Below, in pieces: positions 7,725-13,613 of a stretch of 13,613 nucleotides of DNA. Positions within the stretch are counted from its first letter, which is position 1. The number at the start of each line of letters is the position of its first letter. Origin of the DNA: UMGS1613 sp045636225 (lineage in GTDB: Bacteria; Bacillota_I; Bacilli_A; RF39; UBA660). The position numbers and the translations under genes were made by a program. The stretch covers positions 1-13,613 of the forward strand of contig JAZTXB010000123.1 of assembly GCA_045636225.1 (NCBI GenBank). Reading direction: 5' to 3'. The notes under the pieces are model-generated. The model was not told where the DNA came from, did not search any database, and saw only the letters and a list, made by a program, of their open reading frames with translations.

Positions 7725-10301
7725 ATGACAAAAAAACAATATAAATTAGTTTTTAACTTAATGATGTTTTTTGTGCTTTTACAACCTGTTTTTGATATAC
7801 TTTCTAATCTTTATATAGAAGGTATATTAAATATAGGAATTTCAACTTACTTAAAACCTATATTTGTTTTTTGTATAACATTATATTTATTTATAAAATA
7901 TAATAAAAGTAAAATATGGTGGTTTTTATATGCAATATTCTTCTTAATATATATAATTGGTCATTATTTTATATTAAAAGGATTATATGTAGACGCTTCT
8001 ATAATTGGTCATGAAATAAGATATATCATAAATATTATTTACATGGTTATCTTGTTTTTTGATTTTATCGTAATTTATAAATTATCTCCAAATAAAAAGG
8101 AATATTTAGTTAAGTTAAAGAAAGTTACTGCCATTACTTTTCTTATATATTGTATTTTATTAATTATTTCAGTTTTAACAGGTACCTCAGGTATGACTTA
8201 TGAGTATGCAGATGAGGCAAAAAAAGGATTTAAAGGTTGGTATGATTCAGGACAAATACTAGGGCATTCAATATCTATAATGTTTCCAATACTATTATAT
8301 ACTTTATTAAAGCCTAGATATAAATGGTACTATAGAATAATATTTATTTTACCTATAATAATAGTTGCTTCATTGCTTGGTACTAAGGTTCCGTATTATA
8401 TAGTATTAATTGTACTTGTTTTATATTTAATAATATCTATTTATAATAGAATATTTAATAAATTTTATAAACTTAATGTATTTAATTTATGTTTTGTATT
8501 AATATGTTTATTAGGTATGTTATTTACTTATAAATATACGCCTGTATATGAAAATATTCAGATTAATTCATCAAATGCGAAAATTAGCATAAATGATTAT
8601 GATATTGATTCTATAACAGCTAGTGATACATTAAAATATTATGAAAAATTAATGATGGAGAATAAAGAGAAAGATATTAAAGAATTAAAGCCTTATCATT
8701 CTTGGATTAAAAATTCTAGTGATAATTTATTAGTATTATATAAAAATAACGTAATACATCCTTCTGATATTAGAAATAAACAATTATATTATTCTATTGA
8801 AATGTTTAAACAAGCTAGTTTAAAATACAAACTATTTGGAATTGGTTATTTAAATCAATTAGATGTTTTAGCTCCTGAAAGAGATTTCTTTTCAGCATTA
8901 TTTAATTTTGGAATATTTGGTTTTATTGCGTTCTTATTTATTCCTATGAGAGAATTTTTGAGACAAACTAAATACATGCTAAAAAATATAAAAACTAATG
9001 ATTTGGAGACATATTTGCTTTATGCAAGCTTTGGTATATTTTTCTGTATTAGTATTTATGCAGGATATACATATATATATACTAATTTTTCTATATTCCT
9101 AGTTTTACTTGTTATGATGTTAAGATGTAAAATACATATTAATGAAGATTATAAAAGAGAAGGATTAAATGTAAAAAAAGTTTCTTTTTTTGCTCTTCAC
9201 TTAGGATATGGTGGAATTGAAACTTCTACTATAAATACGGCTAATATACTTTCAAAAGAATATGATGTAGAACTTATAGTTTTCTATAAGTTAAAAAATA
9301 ATCAAGCAAACAAAGTAAGTAAAAATGTAAAAATAAAATATTTATATAACGGAGAACCAAATAGATCAGAGTTTAAAGAAGCTATTGAAGGCAAAAATAT
9401 ATTTCATATTTTTAAAGAAGGATTTAAAAGCTTAAATATTTTAATTAAAAAGAGATTATTAATTATAAAAGAGATAAAAAAATCAAATAGTGATGTACTA
9501 GTTTCTACAAGAGTAGAGTTTAGTGCTTTATTAAGTAAATATGGTCCTGCTAAAAAAATAAAAATAGCTCAAGAACACCATCATCACAATAATGATAAAA
9601 AATATATAAATAAATTAAAAAAAGGATATGATAATATTAATTATCTATTCGCACTCACAAAAACTTTAGAGGATGATTATAAAGAATTTTTAAAAAATAA
9701 TGTCACAACAACGATTGTATTAATGCCAAATATGATAAAATCTAATTTTAAGGAATTTACTGATTTAAAAAACAATAATATTGTATTTGTAGGAAGACTT
9801 CATGAATGTAAAAGAGTAGATGAATTAGTTAGAATATTTTCTAAAATAAATACAAATAGTACATTATATATAATTGGTGACGGGGATGAATATGAGAACA
9901 TTGAAAAACTAATAAAGGAATTAAAATTACAAAATAAAATAAAGATGGTTGGTTATTTAGATCAAAAAGAAATTTCTAAATATTTAATAAAAGCAAAAGT
10001 ATTTTGTATGACATCTATTACAGAAGGACTTCCTATGGTATTGTTAGAAGCGATGAGTTATGGAGTTCCTTGTATCGCTTACAATACTGAAAGTGGAGTT
10101 AAAGATATAATAGATGATAAAGAAAATGGTTTTGTTATATATGATAGAAATGAAAAAGAATATATAGATAAATTAGATAGAATGTTGTCAGATAAAAAGT
10201 TAATTTCTAATATGAGTAAAAAAGCTATAGAAAAAGCTAAAAAATTTAGTGAAGATGAAATAGTAAAGAAATGGGTAAATGTTTTAACTAATGAAATGTA
10301 G
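7725..10301 (+). CDS. Fusion of O-antigen polymerase/ligase-like membrane protein (Wzy/WaaL type) with a C-terminal GT4 domain
   Basis: At 858 aa this is about twice the length of a normal Wzy protein. Residues 1 to about 470 form a polytopic membrane region of roughly ten or eleven spans. A large hydrophilic loop at about 270-380 is predicted outside, followed by LFGIGYLNQ and ERDFFSALFNFGIFGFIAF, the pattern of the O-antigen ligase-like family. That part would polymerise or transfer undecaprenyl-linked repeat units. From residue 483 a complete cytoplasmic GT4 domain begins: VKKVSFFALHLGYGGIETST (483-502) as acceptor-side motif, FVGRLHECKR near 690, IGDGDE, and E767-x7-E775 in EGLPMVLLE. The reading frame is continuous, so the fusion is not an artefact of frame choice. 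The join carries traces of a gene boundary (see findings). AAGGAGG at 7714-7720 is the strongest ribosome binding site in the operon. Confidence 0.88.
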   Translation: MTKKQYKLVFNLMMFFVLLQPVFDILSNLYIEGILNIGISTYLKPIFVFCITLYLFIKYNKSKIWWFLYAIFFLIYIIGHYFILKGLYVDASIIGHEIRYIINIIYMVILFFDFIVIYKLSPNKKEYLVKLKKVTAITFLIYCILLIISVLTGTSGMTYEYADEAKKGFKGWYDSGQILGHSISIMFPILLYTLLKPRYKWYYRIIFILPIIIVASLLGTKVPYYIVLIVLVLYLIISIYNRIFNKFYKLNVFNLCFVLICLLGMLFTYKYTPVYENIQINSSNAKISINDYDIDSITASDTLKYYEKLMMENKEKDIKELKPYHSWIKNSSDNLLVLYKNNVIHPSDIRNKQLYYSIEMFKQASLKYKLFGIGYLNQLDVLAPERDFFSALFNFGIFGFIAFLFIPMREFLRQTKYMLKNIKTNDLETYLLYASFGIFFCISIYAGYTYIYTNFSIFLVLLVMMLRCKIHINEDYKREGLNVKKVSFFALHLGYGGIETSTINTANILSKEYDVELIVFYKLKNNQANKVSKNVKIKYLYNGEPNRSEFKEAIEGKNIFHIFKEGFKSLNILIKKRLLIIKEIKKSNSDVLVSTRVEFSALLSKYGPAKKIKIAQEHHHHNNDKKYINKLKKGYDNINYLFALTKTLEDDYKEFLKNNVTTTIVLMPNMIKSNFKEFTDLKNNNIVFVGRLHECKRVDELVRIFSKINTNSTLYIIGDGDEYENIEKLIKELKLQNKIKMVGYLDQKEISKYLIKAKVFCMTSITEGLPMVLLEAMSYGVPCIAYNTESGVKDIIDDKENGFVIYDRNEKEYIDKLDRMLSDKKLISNMSKKAIEKAKKFSEDEIVKKWVNVLTNEM

Positions 10302-10309
10302 GTGATAAT

Positions 10310-10777
10310 ATGAAAAAAGTAGTTTTTATATCTTCAACAGGTGGTCATTTAAATGAGTTGCTTCAATTAAAACCACTTATGAGTGATTATGATAGTTATA
10401 TAATAACCGAAAAAACAAAATCTAATATATCATTAAAAGATAAGTTTGATAATGTCTATTTTTTGGCCTATGGTACAAAAAAGAATTTGTTTAAATATAT
10501 ATTTAAATTTGGATTTAATATTTTAAGAAGTTTATACCTATTTATTAAGATAAAGCCTGATGTAATAGTAACAACTGGAACTCATACTGCTGTGCCTATG
10601 TGTTATATTGCTAAAATTTTTAGAAAAAAAGTTATATATATAGAAACTTTTGCTAATAGTAAAACTAAAACTCTTGCTGGAAGAATTATATATCCAATTG
10701 CAGATACATTTATTGTACAGTGGGAGAGTATGTTAAAATTATATCCTAAAGCTATATTAGGGGGGTGGATCTATTGA
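10310..10777 (+). CDS. Alg14-like membrane-anchoring subunit of a two-component glycosyltransferase (EpsE/PssD/CpsF type)
   Basis: A 155-aa protein matching the Alg14 family, which supplies the membrane and acceptor half of a split GT-B glycosyltransferase. Visible features are VVFISSTGGHLNELLQL (residues 4-20) with the conserved GGH, a hydrophobic stretch around 55-80 likely to bind the membrane, TTGTHTAVP, IYIETFA, and the typical C-terminal end YPKAILGGWIY. In eukaryotes Alg14 recruits Alg13 to add the second GlcNAc to dolichol-PP-GlcNAc; bacterial pairs add the second sugar of capsule or EPS repeat units. The catalytic partner follows directly, with the stop of this gene overlapping its start. 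AGGTGAT at the previous stop is the ribosome binding site. Confidence 0.92.
   Translation: MKKVVFISSTGGHLNELLQLKPLMSDYDSYIITEKTKSNISLKDKFDNVYFLAYGTKKNLFKYIFKFGFNILRSLYLFIKIKPDVIVTTGTHTAVPMCYIAKIFRKKVIYIETFANSKTKTLAGRIIYPIADTFIVQWESMLKLYPKAILGGWIY
10761..10768 (+). promoter_or_regulatory. GGGGGTGG ribosome binding site deciding the start of the Alg13-like gene
   Basis: The G-rich run at 10761-10768 lies 5 nt before TTG 10774. That TTG overlaps the upstream stop as TTGA (10774-10777). The GTG at 10765 falls inside this G-rich run and would have no ribosome binding site of its own. TTG 10774 gives the protein start MILITLGTQDKKFHRLL, which fits the family better than MDLLILITLG. Confidence 0.7.
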
Positions 10778-11253
10778 TTTTAATAACACTTGGAACTCAA
10801 GATAAAAAATTTCATAGATTGCTTGATGCTGTACAAAGGCAAATTGATAATAAAGTAATTAAAGAAGAAGTTGTAGTACAGGCAGGAATATCGAGTGACT
10901 ATAAATCTGATGATATGAAGATATTTGATTTAATACCACTAGATGAATTTGATAAATTAATAAGCAAGTGTGATATATTAATTACGCATGGAGGAGTAGG
11001 GTCTATAATAACTGGACTTAAAAATAATAAAAAAGTAATAGCCGCAGCTAGACTTGAAAAATATAAAGAACATGTTAATGATCATCAGCTTCAAATAATA
11101 GAAAATTTTGCAAATGCTGGCTACATTTTATCTTTAGATAATTTTGAGGAATTAGATAAAATATTAGATATGATAAAAACTTTTAAACCTAAAAAGTTTA
11201 AAAGTAATACAAATAAATTTATAGAATTGTTAAGAAAAGAGATTGATTCTTAG
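10774..11253 (+). CDS. Alg13-like catalytic subunit of a two-component glycosyltransferase (EpsF/PssE/CpsG type)
   Basis: From TTG 10774 the product is 159 aa; a GTG at 10765 would give 162 aa. It matches the Alg13 family, the C-terminal donor-binding half of a split GT28-like enzyme related to MurG. Features are the opening strand ILITLGTQ-x5-RLLDAV, the nucleotide-sugar motif ITHGGVGSI in the middle, and KEHVNDHQLQ, in which the conserved basic and His/Gln residues of the family are found. It should pair with the Alg14-like protein encoded just upstream to transfer a sugar, GlcNAc or Gal/GlcA in known systems, onto the lipid-linked first sugar. It is the last gene of the operon. No membrane segment is visible, as expected for the soluble subunit. 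Confidence 0.92.
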   Translation: MILITLGTQDKKFHRLLDAVQRQIDNKVIKEEVVVQAGISSDYKSDDMKIFDLIPLDEFDKLISKCDILITHGGVGSIITGLKNNKKVIAAARLEKYKEHVNDHQLQIIENFANAGYILSLDNFEELDKILDMIKTFKPKKFKSNTNKFIELLRKEIDS

Positions 11254-11267
11254 ATATTAATGAATAA

Positions 11268-11311
11268 TTAGTTATTATATTTTAAAAATACTCATAAAAT
11301 ATAATAACTAA
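11268..11311 (+). terminator. Perfect 17-bp AT-rich hairpin at the end of the polysaccharide operon
   Basis: Positions 11268-11284 (TTAGTTATTATATTTTA) are the exact reverse complement of 11295-11311, with a 10-nt loop. The hairpin begins 14 nt after the last operon stop, where a terminator would be expected. However, the stem has only two G-C pairs and no U-tract follows, so classical intrinsic termination would be weak. It could act as a 3'-end stabiliser, a protein-binding palindrome, or a partial terminator. Confidence 0.5.
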
Positions 11312-11346
11312 GTCAATTTGACAAAATAATAAAAAAGTGATAATAT
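11312..11346 (+). promoter_or_regulatory. Near-consensus sigma-70/SigA promoter for the non-coding RNA
   Basis: A perfect -35 TTGACA (11318-11323) is separated by exactly 17 nt from the -10 TAATAT (11341-11346), which is preceded by TGA (11338-11340), an extended -10. This is the strongest promoter in the window. Transcription should start near 11353. An 11-nt palindrome, GTCAATTTGAC (11312-11322), overlaps the -35 box and could be an operator. No ribosome binding site plus reading frame follows, which supports a non-coding transcript. Confidence 0.85.
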
Positions 11347-11352
11347 TGATAT

Positions 11353-11976
11353 TGTTATTGGCACATTATTCTAGTCAATATATTTATTATGAAGGCGGGC
11401 CTAAAAATCCGTTAAAGAGCATATCGATGAAACTTCTTGTGCTTGCTTTGATTGCCCAAATTAGGGTGAGTGCTGGAAATGAGGGTGTTGGGCGTCCATA
11501 ATGGCATATGTAAATGACCCACCATCCGTGGAGACCTGTTGTTGTGTTAAGCCTATACGTACAGACTGACGGACTTAACACGAGATGGGATTAAACCTAC
11601 CAAGTGATGAAATAGTTACGGGTAGTGTAGCTTGTCTTGAGTGAATAATCGGGATAATTGATTATACGAATTGTTAAGTTTATAGCTAGAACTTTCATGA
11701 TTCGCAATTTGAAATGTTATTTGCAAAAAAGAATTAATAGTAAATAGTTGGTGAGGAAATCTCCTAGAGTGTTGTTAATATAGGATTACAGTGCGTACTA
11801 AGTGGTAATCAAGTAATATATTTGGTGACTATATATTGAATTCTTTAAAGGGGAACCGCTTTATTGGTAACGATAAGTAGAATTCAGGGAAAGCCGACTT
11901 GACCTATGACGTAAAGTTAACTATTTTAACGCCAAAGTAACTAGTTATAAATAAGGACATTTATATGTCCTTTTTT
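11353..11976 (+). ncRNA. Large structured non-coding RNA, about 620 nt (ROOL/OLE-like size class; class not identified)
   Basis: This gap lacks any credible protein gene. It has a strong promoter at its start and an intrinsic terminator at its end. GC over 11401-11940 is about 36% (counted), well above the surrounding genes. Many compact helices can be drawn: 11544-11551 with 11574-11581 (GTGTTAAG/CTTAACAC), enclosed by 11522-11526 with 11584-11588; 11597-11601 with 11621-11625; 11645-11650 with 11660-11665; 11667-11671 with 11700-11704, enclosing 11676-11680 with 11690-11694; 11784-11789 with 11805-11810; 11815-11821 with 11831-11837; 11837-11843 with 11880-11886; and 11916-11920 with 11926-11930. 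The predicted 5' end (TTATTGGC, 11355-11362) pairs with GCCAA...TAA at 11931-11940, closing the molecule. It is not recognisable as RNase P RNA, tmRNA, SRP RNA, rRNA or a group II intron. Length and architecture recall ROOL or OLE RNAs, but I cannot confirm class membership from memory. Confidence 0.75.
11953..11976 (+). terminator. Intrinsic terminator of the non-coding RNA
   Basis: AAGGACAT (11953-11960), a TTAT loop and ATGTCCTT (11965-11972) form an 8-bp perfect hairpin running directly into a T-tract (11971-11976). It is a textbook rho-independent terminator and sets the RNA 3' end near 11976. Confidence 0.92.
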
Positions 11977-11977
11977 G

Positions 11978-12018
11978 TTGAAAAAATATCAATTTTATGG
12001 TAAATTATTAATGGTGAT
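11978..12018 (+). promoter_or_regulatory. Promoter and ribosome binding site of the deacetylase gene
   Basis: TTGAAA (11978-11983), a 17-nt spacer and TAAATT (12001-12006) with an upstream TGG (11998-12000) form a good extended -10 promoter immediately after the RNA terminator. The ribosome binding site GGTGAT (12013-12018) lies where transcription should begin, giving a leader of only about 10 nt. The stretch AATTATTAAT between -10 and ribosome binding site is identical to that upstream of the gene at 184. Confidence 0.7.
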
Positions 12019-12021
12019 GAT

Positions 12022-13290
12022 ATGAAAAAGAAATTATTAATAATAGTTCCAATGTTTATAATACTTATTATTGGTATTGTAATTGGTGTTATTACTATAA
12101 ACGAAAAGAATAAGGAAGAAAAATTAGCTCAAGAAAAAGAAACTTTATTAAAAACAATTAATTCAAATTATAATGAATTTGTAATAACAACTAAAGAAAC
12201 TAAATTATATGAAAAGTTTAATGATGAGTATTTAGAAGTTGGTACAATAGGAAAAGATGTCGAATTAATTTTAGAAAAGGAAGATGAAATAACAGTTGAC
12301 ACTAAATACTTTTCTATAAAAGAATTAGTAAATATGTATGTTTCATATGAAGATGTTAAACCAATAGATAAAGTTAATATTGATCATAATTATAAAAATT
12401 ATATATATTTTAATAAAGCAATAGATACCAAAAAAGGGACTAGTTTTTATGATTATGAAGGTAAATTAGTATATTATATAAATTCGAATATGGGATTTAA
12501 TGTTCTTGTCATGGATGATGATAGATATGGGGTAGAATTTGATAATAGATTATTATTTATAAAAAAAGAAGATGTAACTAATATATATGACAAGCATAAC
12601 ACTGATGAAAAAGGTAAAAACAAAATTAGAACACTTACATATCACTTTATTCACAATCCAGAAACTACAAAATGTTTAGAATCTATTTGTCAGTCATTTG
12701 AACAATTTGAATCTCATTTAAAATATATAAATGAAAATAATTATTTTTCACTTAGGATGGAAGATTTAGAACTTTATATGGACGGTAAAATAAAAATACC
12801 AGAAAAAAGTATTGTAATGACGATAGATGATGCGACTATATTTGATTTAGGCGCAATTGATTTGTTAGAAAAATATGAAGTGAATGCAACTCTTTTTGTT
12901 ATTACTGGAATAAATGAAGAATTTTCATATTTAGAATCAGATTATTTAGATTTAGAATCTCATACAGAGAATATGCATAATCAATATGAATGTTCTGGAT
13001 ATGGAAATCAAGGTGGAGGAATACTTTGTTTACCTGAAGATCATGTTTTAAACGATTTAAAAACAAGTCAGGATAAATTAGGTGGAAGCACGTATTTTGC
13101 ATATCCATTCTTTGATTTTAATGATAGAGCTATTTCATTATTAAAACAAGCAGGATTTAAAATGGCTTTTATTGGTCAGTATGATACAGATGGTTATTCA
13201 TATCCAAATTCTACTGATAAATATAAACTAAGAAGAAAAACAATTTTTAATTTTACATCCATGTCTGAATTTAAAGAATATTTAAAATAA
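12022..13290 (+). CDS. Membrane-anchored extracellular polysaccharide deacetylase (CE4/NodB-type, PgaB/IcaB-like motif)
   Basis: A 422-aa protein with an N-terminal membrane anchor (about residues 5-25) and no obvious signal-peptidase site, so a type II membrane protein facing outward. Residues about 50-190 look like one or two small SH3-like beta domains (ETKLYEKFNDEYLEVGTIGK at 59-78). The C-terminal half is a carbohydrate esterase 4 domain: TYHFI (206-210), TIDDA with D269 and D270, and the metal-binding pair H314 and H319 in SHTENMH. H-x4-H spacing matches PgaB/IcaB poly-GlcNAc deacetylases rather than the H-x3-H of most peptidoglycan deacetylases. AYPFF (360-364) replaces the usual YPxG, and RRKTIF follows at 404-409. 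It would remove N-acetyl groups from GlcNAc in an exopolysaccharide or the wall. It has its own promoter and terminator, separate from the operon. Confidence 0.87.
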   Translation: MKKKLLIIVPMFIILIIGIVIGVITINEKNKEEKLAQEKETLLKTINSNYNEFVITTKETKLYEKFNDEYLEVGTIGKDVELILEKEDEITVDTKYFSIKELVNMYVSYEDVKPIDKVNIDHNYKNYIYFNKAIDTKKGTSFYDYEGKLVYYINSNMGFNVLVMDDDRYGVEFDNRLLFIKKEDVTNIYDKHNTDEKGKNKIRTLTYHFIHNPETTKCLESICQSFEQFESHLKYINENNYFSLRMEDLELYMDGKIKIPEKSIVMTIDDATIFDLGAIDLLEKYEVNATLFVITGINEEFSYLESDYLDLESHTENMHNQYECSGYGNQGGGILCLPEDHVLNDLKTSQDKLGGSTYFAYPFFDFNDRAISLLKQAGFKMAFIGQYDTDGYSYPNSTDKYKLRRKTIFNFTSMSEFKEYLK

Positions 13291-13313
13291 TTGGTAATTT
13301 TATACAAACTATG

Positions 13314-13345
13314 AATAGAGTAATATTTATTGCTCTATTTTTTAT
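13314..13345 (+). terminator. Intrinsic terminator after the deacetylase gene
   Basis: AATAGAGTAAT (13314-13324) pairs with ATTGCTCTATT (13329-13339), an 11-bp stem with one G-U pair and a 4-nt loop, followed by a T-rich tract. It begins 23 nt after the deacetylase stop. Confidence 0.88.
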
Positions 13346-13351
13346 TTTTTA

Positions 13352-13383
13352 TGTTATAATAGAAAACAGTATTAAAAAAGGAG
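13352..13383 (+). promoter_or_regulatory. Extended -10 promoter and ribosome binding site of the right-edge gene
   Basis: TGT followed by a perfect TATAAT (13355-13360) gives an extended -10; no convincing -35 is seen in the T-rich sequence upstream, which belongs to the preceding terminator tail. AAGGAG (13378-13383) lies 8 nt before ATG 13392, so the leader is about 25 nt. Confidence 0.65.
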
Positions 13384-13391
13384 CCTTAGGT

Positions 13392-13613
13392 ATGGATAAT
13401 TATAAGTTAAAAATCTCAATATTTATAATACTAATTCTATTATTATTAGTTACGCTTTTCTATGGTATTTTTGGCTTTTCTTTATCTTATTTAAATGAAG
13501 AAGAAATAAAAGAAAATAGAGAGTTAAATGAAAGTTTAATAAATTTTTTCAAGATTAACAATATAGATACTGTACATGATAAAACTAATAATATATATTA
13601 TTACACAATTCCT
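13392..13613 (+). CDS. N-terminal part of an unrecognised membrane-anchored protein (runs off the window)
   Basis: An open frame from ATG 13392 continues to the window edge, giving 74 residues with no stop. The start is supported by AAGGAG and a TATAAT promoter. After MDNYKLK come about 24 hydrophobic residues (8-31), ISIFIILILLLLVTLFYGIF and following, which form a signal anchor. Then comes a charged segment, NEEEIKENRELNES (about 35-48), and a region ending HDKTNNIYYYTIP. The downstream part is probably extracellular. The family is not recognisable from this fragment. Its placement next to a surface deacetylase hints at a cell-envelope role, which is inference only. Confidence 0.75.
   Translation, partial: MDNYKLKISIFIILILLLLVTLFYGIFGFSLSYLNEEEIKENRELNESLINFFKINNIDTVHDKTNNIYYYTIP

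Noticed and set aside
11387..11581. 64-aa open frame on the - strand
   Set aside because: It lies inside the structured RNA, has no ribosome binding site of the type used here, and its coding-strand composition is unlike the neighbouring AT-rich genes. It is best explained by the higher GC of the RNA.
11353..11976. Group II or group I intron, RNase P RNA, tmRNA or riboswitch
   Set aside because: No domain V-like hairpin or reverse transcriptase for a group II intron. The conserved RNase P core and tmRNA ends are not visible. The segment is far too long and has its own terminator before the next promoter, unlike a riboswitch.
12902..13108. 68-aa open frame on the - strand inside the deacetylase gene
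   Set aside because: It is antisense to the catalytic domain and shows no independent coding signals.
1..13613. Mycoplasma-type genetic code (TGA as Trp)
   Set aside because: Trp residues in conserved motifs are encoded by TGG, and TGA ends several genes at the expected place (for example 5775-5777, 6640-6642 and 10775-10777).
1..13613. CRISPR array, tRNA gene, insertion sequence or prophage genes
   Set aside because: No regularly spaced repeats, cloverleaf, transposase, integrase or phage structural gene was found on either strand.

Overview
The window is very AT-rich DNA read almost entirely on the + strand. It uses the standard bacterial code: TGG encodes Trp and TGA is used as a stop. 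Ribosome binding sites are of the AAGGAGG or AGGTGAT type. With the gene content, this suggests a low-GC Firmicutes/Bacilli-type bacterium, possibly an uncultured gut lineage. The species cannot be named from the sequence.

Positions 1-183 hold a 14-bp inverted repeat, a third copy of the same motif, and an extended -10 promoter. From 184 to 11253 runs one tightly packed operon of ten genes, with gaps of 14 nt or less and two 4-nt overlaps. It looks like a Wzx/Wzy-type surface polysaccharide cluster. A WecA/TagO-like enzyme primes undecaprenyl phosphate. An Alg14/Alg13-type split glycosyltransferase (last two genes), two GT4 enzymes, two GT2 enzymes and an HtrL/YibB-family protein would extend the repeat unit. 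A Wzx-like flippase exports it. An O-antigen polymerase/ligase-like membrane protein, unusually fused to a cytoplasmic GT4 domain, would polymerise or transfer it. No chain-length regulator or nucleotide-sugar synthesis gene is seen here.

Positions 11254-12021 contain no credible protein gene. This gap holds a perfect 17-bp AT-rich hairpin at the operon end, a near-consensus promoter (TTGACA, 17-nt spacer, TAATAT with a TG extension), a roughly 620-nt segment of about 36% GC full of predicted helices, and a clean intrinsic terminator. The ends of the predicted transcript can pair with each other. I interpret it as a large structured non-coding RNA, similar in size to the ROOL and OLE classes. 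This is the most interesting object in the window.

Positions 12022-13290 encode a membrane-anchored extracellular polysaccharide deacetylase with its own promoter and terminator. Its H-x4-H metal motif recalls PgaB/IcaB. It may modify the glycan made by the operon or another wall polymer. A further membrane-anchored protein begins at 13392 and runs off the right edge.
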